This document shows positions 8,318 through 11,451 of a stretch of 11,451 nucleotides of DNA, piece by piece. Numbering within the stretch: position 1 is the stretch's first letter; the number at the start of each line of letters is the position of its first letter. The notes under the pieces were generated by a model that saw nothing but the letters and a program-made list of their open reading frames with translations, had not been told where the DNA came from and did no database searches. Source of the DNA: Bacillota bacterium (GTDB taxonomy: Bacteria > Bacillota > Clostridia > Lachnospirales > Lachnospiraceae); the NCBI GenBank assembly GCA_023458855.1, contig JAEWWQ010000367.1, positions 1 to 11,451 on the forward strand. Reading direction: 5' to 3'. Made by a program: the position numbers and the translations under genes.

Positions 8318-8388
8318 AGTGTGAGAAGAAATTCTAAGATGTGAAAGAACCACATCTAAGAATTACTAAGTCTCACGCAGGAAGAAGC
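8318..8388 (+). repeat. Palindromic repeat, copy 2 (71 bp), just upstream of whiA
   Basis: Second copy of the element at 8192-8262. The differences are A8375 (G in copy 1) and G8377 (A in copy 1). Both lie in the outer stem. There, T8322 now pairs with A8375 and T8320 forms a wobble with G8377, so the stem is kept. The copy ends 6 bases before the whiA ribosome binding site, so its folding could affect access to that site. Confidence 0.85.
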
Positions 8389-8403
8389 GCAGATAGGAGC
8401 AAT

Positions 8404-9348
8404 ATGTCATTTTCTGGTGAAGTAAAAGAGGAATTAGCAAAACATATCAGTTCTGCCAGACATTGTCAAATAGCAGAGTTAGCAGCAATTATTCAATACA
8501 ATGGACAAATTATGAGCAACGCTGACGGAAAAAAAATAATTAAGATTCAGACTGAAAATCTGAGCGTAGCTAGAAAATACTTTACATTATTAAAAAAAAC
8601 ATTTAATATAGATACTGATATTGCGGAGGCATTTGAAAAGGAATATGCGAAAGTAAATACATATGTAAATAGCCTTGAAAATGCTGAAGTGGTAGATAAA
8701 GTACTGCAAGCACTTAAAATATGCGATAAAAATGGAAGGCAGCTTATGCCTGCGGGAGTAATCAATCCGCTGGTCCTTAAAAACAGTTGCTGCAAAAGAG
8801 CTTTTTTAAGGGGGGCTTATCTGACCATCGGTTCCATGAGTGATCCGGAGAAAAGTTATCATTTCGAACTGGTCTGCTTAAGCGAAGAACAGGCAGTCCA
8901 AATCAGAGACATAATAATCGGCTTTCAGGTAGATGCTAAGATTGTAGTACGAAAAAAATATTATGTGGTATATGTAAAGGAAGGTTCTGGAATTGTTGAT
9001 CTGTTAAATATTATGGAAGCTCATGTCTCCCTTATGAATCTGGAAAATCTGCGTATTTTGAAAGAGATGCGCAATTCCATAAATAGAAGGGTGAATTGTG
9101 AAGCAGCTAATATTACAAAAACAGTGAATGCTGCTTCAAAACAAATTGATGATATCCTGTATATTCAGAAAACGGCAGGCTTTAGTTGCCTGCAGGATAA
9201 TCTGAGAGATATGGCGGAGATCAGAATTGAATATCCAGAAGCTACCCTGAAGGAATTGGGAGAATATCTTGATCCACCGGTGGGAAAATCGGGCGTGAAT
9301 CATAGACTGAGGAAATTAAGTGAATTTGCTGACAAGCTTAGACAGTAA
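8404..9348 (+). CDS. whiA: DNA-binding protein WhiA
   Basis: WhiA is a conserved Gram-positive DNA-binding protein: a sporulation regulator in Streptomyces, and linked to division and chromosome segregation in B. subtilis. The ATG at 8404 gives 314 aa starting MSFSGEVKEEL, the conserved family N-terminus. AGGAG (8395-8399) lies 4 nt upstream. The reading frame stays open back to a GTG at 8341, but that extension is just the palindromic repeat translated. The protein has an N-terminal segment with ARHCQIAELAAII (18-30), a LAGLIDADG-like domain with CCKRAFLRGAYL (129-140) and SMSDPEKSYH (144-153), then NCEAANITKTVNAA (231-244). A C-terminal helix-turn-helix with LKELGEYLDPPVGKSGVNH ends the protein. 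The catalytic residues of homing endonucleases are generally absent in this family. Only 13 bases separate it from the HPr-like gene. Confidence 0.96.
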   Translation: MSFSGEVKEELAKHISSARHCQIAELAAIIQYNGQIMSNADGKKIIKIQTENLSVARKYFTLLKKTFNIDTDIAEAFEKEYAKVNTYVNSLENAEVVDKVLQALKICDKNGRQLMPAGVINPLVLKNSCCKRAFLRGAYLTIGSMSDPEKSYHFELVCLSEEQAVQIRDIIIGFQVDAKIVVRKKYYVVYVKEGSGIVDLLNIMEAHVSLMNLENLRILKEMRNSINRRVNCEAANITKTVNAASKQIDDILYIQKTAGFSCLQDNLRDMAEIRIEYPEATLKELGEYLDPPVGKSGVNHRLRKLSEFADKLRQ

Positions 9349-9361
9349 AGGAGGAGATATT

Positions 9362-9622
9362 ATGATTAGAAAGACAATGAAAGTACAATTAGACGGTGGT
9401 CTTGAAGCCAGACCGGTAGCAGTATTAGTACAAGTTGCAAGCCAATTTGAGAGTTCTGTCTATGTAGAAGTGGCAGGCAGAAAAGTGAATGCAAAAAGCA
9501 TCATGGGTATGATGACATTGGGGCTTGGATCAGGTGAAAATATTTCTGTAGAAGCAGATGGTGCGGATGAGCAGTCAGCAGTAGACAGTATAGAGAAATA
9601 TTTGAGCGGTGCAGAACAATAA
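9362..9622 (+). CDS. HPr-like protein with Glu15 and Ser46 (Crh-type, not a PTS carrier)
   Basis: Small cytoplasmic protein of 86 aa with the HPr fold. The start follows AAGGAGG (within 9348-9356); an upstream in-frame ATG at 9320 would overlap whiA and is not needed. The active-site motif is normally G-L-H-A-R-P. Here it reads GLEARP, with Glu15 (codon 9404-9406) replacing the phosphorylatable His, while Arg17 is kept. The regulatory site is intact: Ser46 (9497-9499) in NAKSIMGMMTLG. B. subtilis Crh likewise lacks His15 (Gln there), keeps Ser46, is phosphorylated by HprK, helps CcpA, and is encoded next to whiA. By that analogy this is a regulatory HprK substrate that cannot carry phosphate from Enzyme I. 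Whether it binds CcpA here is inference. Automatic annotation as a phosphocarrier protein would be misleading. Confidence 0.88.
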   Translation: MIRKTMKVQLDGGLEARPVAVLVQVASQFESSVYVEVAGRKVNAKSIMGMMTLGLGSGENISVEADGADEQSAVDSIEKYLSGAEQ

Positions 9623-9635
9623 AGTATTTTAAAGA

Positions 9636-9702
9636 ATTGTGAGTGCACAAAGTGCATAACAATCCGTAGGTATCAGGGGCAGACTACCTTTTGATCCTGA
9701 CA
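9636..9702 (+). other. Fold-prone 3' region after the HPr-like gene; possible pseudoknot
   Basis: A two-part hairpin pairs ATTGT (9636-9640) with ACAAT (9659-9663) and TGCAC (9644-9648) with GTGCA (9652-9656), loop AAA. Next, GTAG (9666-9669) can pair with CTAC (9684-9687), while TCAGG (9673-9677), inside that loop, can pair with CCTGA (9696-9700). That order gives an H-type pseudoknot. I do not recognise a known RNA family. It may be only a structured 3' end of the operon mRNA. Confidence 0.4.
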
Positions 9703-9713
9703 TAATAACATGC

Positions 9714-9745
9714 AAAAAAGGAATACAGCAGGTATTCCTTTTTTT
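9714..9745 (+). terminator. Intrinsic terminator closing the hprK-HPr-like operon
   Basis: GGAATAC (9720-9726) pairs perfectly with GTATTCC (9732-9738) around the loop AGCAG. Seven T follow (9739-9745). A run of six A upstream (9714-9719) extends the stem and makes the site potentially bidirectional. It separates the operon from the lipid kinase gene. Confidence 0.92.
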
Positions 9746-9757
9746 CTGCGTGTTTTG

Positions 9758-9763
9758 TATAAT
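9758..9763 (+). promoter_or_regulatory. Candidate -10 box for the lipid kinase gene
   Basis: A perfect TATAAT lies 13 bases after the operon terminator, in A+T-rich DNA. The position for a -35 at 17-base spacing (9735-9740, TTCCTT) is poor and overlaps the terminator stem. A start near 9770 would give a leader of about 45 nt. Confidence 0.4.
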
Positions 9764-9814
9764 ATAGATAATAAATAAACTTGTAAAAGTCTGCAAGGAG
9801 GGCTAAAGCGGCAG

Positions 9815-10726
9815 ATGGGAGCAAATGTGAAAAGAAGGAAAATGTTATTTATATATAATCCGTATGCTGGTAAGGCGAATATAAAAAGTAATTTGCTGGA
9901 TATTATAGATATTTTTACAAAGGCGGGATATGAGGTTACTGTGTATCCTACCCAGGCAGCAGGAGATGCTGTTATTGTGTCAAAGGAAAGGTCTAAGGAC
10001 TATGATATGGTAGTGTGCAGTGGCGGAGACGGTACATTGGATGAAGTGGTCACGGGGGTTATGCAATGTTCCAGAAGAGCTACAATCGGGTATCTTCCAG
10101 CAGGCAGCACCAATGATTTTGCCAATAGTCTTCACATTCCTAAGAATATGATTAAAGCAGCTGAAACAGTGGTCAATGGGATAGAATTTCCTTGCGATAT
10201 AGGGGCTTTTAATGATGATACATTTGTATACATTGCTGCATTCGGCCTTTTTACAGATGTATCATATGAAACCAAACAAGATGTAAAAAACCTGCTTGGG
10301 CATATGGCATATCTGTTGGAAGGTATGAAGCGGTTGTCTGCAATACCAAACTATAGAATTAAGATCCGGTACGGAGAGGAAATAATAGAAGACGAATTTA
10401 TTTTTGGTATGATAACCAACTCAGAATCAGTAGGTGGATTCAAAAGAATTACAGGAAAATGGGTTGAATTAGATGATGGAATGTTCGAAGTAACATTAAT
10501 TAAAAATCCTAAAAATCCACTGGAGCTGAACTCAATTCTGACGGCACTGGTGTTAAAAGACATTGATACAGAGTATATGTATTGTTTCCGGACGGAACAT
10601 CTGGAACTTGAATCGGAAGAGGAAATAGCCTGGACCTTAGATGGCGAATTCGGTGGAAATCACAAAAAGGCTGTCATTGATAATTGTAAAAAAGCAATAC
10701 ACATTATGATTCCGGAGAAAAAATGA
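9815..10726 (+). CDS. Diacylglycerol kinase-family lipid kinase (YegS/BmrU type)
   Basis: Predicted soluble lipid kinase that phosphorylates diacylglycerol or a related lipid at the membrane face; the true substrate cannot be read from sequence. It is 303 aa, typical for the family. The N-terminal phosphate-binding motif is FIYNPYAGK (12-20). The nucleotide-binding GGDGT is at 70-74 (CSGGDGTLDE). LPAGSTNDFA is at 94-103, with Ser where Thr is common. DDGMFEV follows at 220-226, and the conserved C-terminal DGE is at 276-278. Start choice is uncertain: AAGGAGG (9795-9801) lies 13 nt before the ATG at 9815, rather far. An in-frame GTG at 9827 has GGGAG 5 nt upstream, and an ATG at 9842 would give MLFIYNP. 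The gene stands alone between a terminator and the fba promoter. Confidence 0.88.
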   Translation: MGANVKRRKMLFIYNPYAGKANIKSNLLDIIDIFTKAGYEVTVYPTQAAGDAVIVSKERSKDYDMVVCSGGDGTLDEVVTGVMQCSRRATIGYLPAGSTNDFANSLHIPKNMIKAAETVVNGIEFPCDIGAFNDDTFVYIAAFGLFTDVSYETKQDVKNLLGHMAYLLEGMKRLSAIPNYRIKIRYGEEIIEDEFIFGMITNSESVGGFKRITGKWVELDDGMFEVTLIKNPKNPLELNSILTALVLKDIDTEYMYCFRTEHLELESEEEIAWTLDGEFGGNHKKAVIDNCKKAIHIMIPEKK

Positions 10727-10746
10727 TAAATTTTTCACGTTTATTA

Positions 10747-10775
10747 TTCCATTTTCAATGGAAGTAGGATATAAT
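10747..10775 (+). promoter_or_regulatory. fba promoter with an overlapping palindrome
   Basis: A perfect TATAAT -10 is at 10770-10775. A perfect 7-bp inverted repeat, TTCCATT (10747-10753) and AATGGAA (10757-10763) with spacer TTC, fills the -35 and spacer region; its left arm sits where a -35 would be at 17-base spacing. The -35 itself matches poorly. No T run follows the repeat, so it is unlikely to be a terminator for the upstream gene. It could be an operator. Confidence 0.5.
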
Positions 10776-10820
10776 AAGGACGGTTAAAAAATGTATATTT
10801 AATTAATGGAGGTAAATAAA

Positions 10821-11451
10821 ATGTTAGTATCAGCAGCAGAAATGCTTAAAAAGGCAAAAGCCGGACATTATGCGGTAGGACAATTCAACATCAACAATTT
10901 AGAGTGGACAAAGGCAGTTTTACAAACAGCTCAGGAAAATAACTCACCAGTCATCTTAGGAGTATCAGAAGGTGCAGGAAAGTACATGACAGGATACAAA
11001 ACAATTGTCGGAATGGTGAATGGAATGATCGAAGAAATGAAAATTACAGTTCCAGTAGCTCTTCACTTAGATCACGGCTCATACGATCACTGTTACAAAT
11101 GTATCGAAGCTGGTTTTTCATCCATTATGTTTGACGGTTCCCATTACCCAATCGAAGAGAACGTTGCAAAGACAACAGAGTTAGTTGCAGCAGCTCACGC
11201 AAAAGGAATCTCTATTGAGGCAGAAGTTGGTTCTATCGGTGGAGAAGAAGATGGTGTTATCGGAGCAGGAGAATGTGCAGATCCAGAAGAATGTAAAGCA
11301 GTAGCTGACTTGGGAATCGACTTCTTAGCAGCAGGTATTGGTAATATTCACGGAAAATATCCGGCAAACTGGAAGGGTCTTTCCTTTGAAACATTAGACG
11401 CTATTCAAAAATTAACAGGGGACATGCCATTAGTACTTCATGGTGGAACAG
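10821..11451 (+). CDS. fba: Class II fructose-bisphosphate aldolase, 5' part (runs off the window)
   Basis: Zinc-dependent glycolytic enzyme that cleaves fructose 1,6-bisphosphate to dihydroxyacetone phosphate and glyceraldehyde 3-phosphate. The start has GGAGGT (10808-10813) 7 nt upstream. The first 210 codons are present and open to the window edge; a full protein would be roughly 280-310 aa. The N-terminus, with GHYAVGQFNINN (15-26), is typical. LHLDHGS contains catalytic Asp84 and zinc ligand His85. Further zinc ligands are His178 in GNIHGKYP and His207 in LHGGT. EAEVGSIGGEEDG (133-145) is the usual conserved stretch. Codon choice differs from the neighbours (Pro mostly CCA, more C-ending His and Asn codons), as expected for a highly expressed gene. 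It is probably transcribed from its own promoter. Confidence 0.96.
   Translation, partial: MLVSAAEMLKKAKAGHYAVGQFNINNLEWTKAVLQTAQENNSPVILGVSEGAGKYMTGYKTIVGMVNGMIEEMKITVPVALHLDHGSYDHCYKCIEAGFSSIMFDGSHYPIEENVAKTTELVAAAHAKGISIEAEVGSIGGEEDGVIGAGECADPEECKAVADLGIDFLAAGIGNIHGKYPANWKGLSFETLDAIQKLTGDMPLVLHGGT

Noticed and set aside
8192..8388. Minimal CRISPR array (two repeats, one spacer)
   Set aside because: Repeats of 71 bp with long internal palindromes, a single 55-bp spacer that itself holds hairpins, and no cas genes nearby.
8341..8403. WhiA starting at GTG 8341, with a basic 21-residue N-terminal extension
   Set aside because: The extension is the translated palindromic repeat copy 2. The family N-terminus MSFSGEV begins at the ATG at 8404, which has its own AGGAG site.
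9320..9361. Longer HPr-like protein starting at ATG 9320
   Set aside because: It would overlap whiA and add 14 residues. The ATG at 9362 has a near-perfect ribosome binding site and gives exact HPr numbering (positions 15 and 46).
9680..9702. tRNA-like anticodon loop (CTTTTGATC) after the HPr-like gene
   Set aside because: There is no acceptor stem, D arm or T-loop GTTC motif around it, and the flanking bases do not form an anticodon stem.

Overview
This window looks like a chromosomal core region of a low-to-moderate G+C Gram-positive bacterium of the class Clostridia, most likely in or near Lachnospiraceae. The evidence is A+T-rich intergenic DNA, strong AGGAGG-type ribosome binding sites, intrinsic terminators, and gene content and order. 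All ten recognised genes lie on the + strand. I see no rRNA, tRNA, phage genes or insertion sequence. Genus and species cannot be fixed from the sequence alone.

Layout. (1) 1-2364: A+T-rich leader with a possible promoter, then ftsH (membrane AAA+ zinc protease) and an intrinsic terminator. (2) 2390-4276: uvrC (nucleotide excision repair). (3) 4277-4435: intergenic region with a plausible extended -10 promoter. (4) 4436-9622: a probable operon hprK - ROK glucokinase - murB - rapZ - whiA - HPr-like gene. (5) 9623-9745: a fold-prone 3' region ending in a strong intrinsic terminator. (6) 9758-10726: a promoter-like -10 box and a diacylglycerol-kinase-family lipid kinase. (7) 10727-11451: a promoter with a palindrome, then the first 210 codons of class II fructose-bisphosphate aldolase (fba), cut by the window end.

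How the genes fit together. The hprK operon combines carbon-flux sensing (HPr kinase/phosphorylase, an HPr-like target and glucose phosphorylation) with cell-wall precursor synthesis (MurB), RapZ (linked elsewhere to amino-sugar and cell-wall control) and WhiA (linked to division and envelope control). It matches the Bacillus subtilis yvcJ-yvcK-whiA-crh arrangement, but has no yvcK/glmR between rapZ and whiA.

The two strongest leads are as follows. First, the HPr-like protein has Glu at position 15, where the phosphoryl-carrying His belongs, but keeps Ser46, the HprK target. It therefore looks like a regulatory Crh-type protein and not a PTS carrier. Second, where yvcK/glmR would be expected there are two near-identical 71-bp palindromic repeats, 126 bp apart. 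The two differences between the copies both preserve stem pairing as G-U or Watson-Crick pairs. Other oddities are an Arg at the Ser/Thr position of the RapZ P-loop, a possible pseudoknot downstream of the HPr-like gene, and a palindrome on the fba promoter. Most of the window is otherwise ordinary housekeeping sequence.
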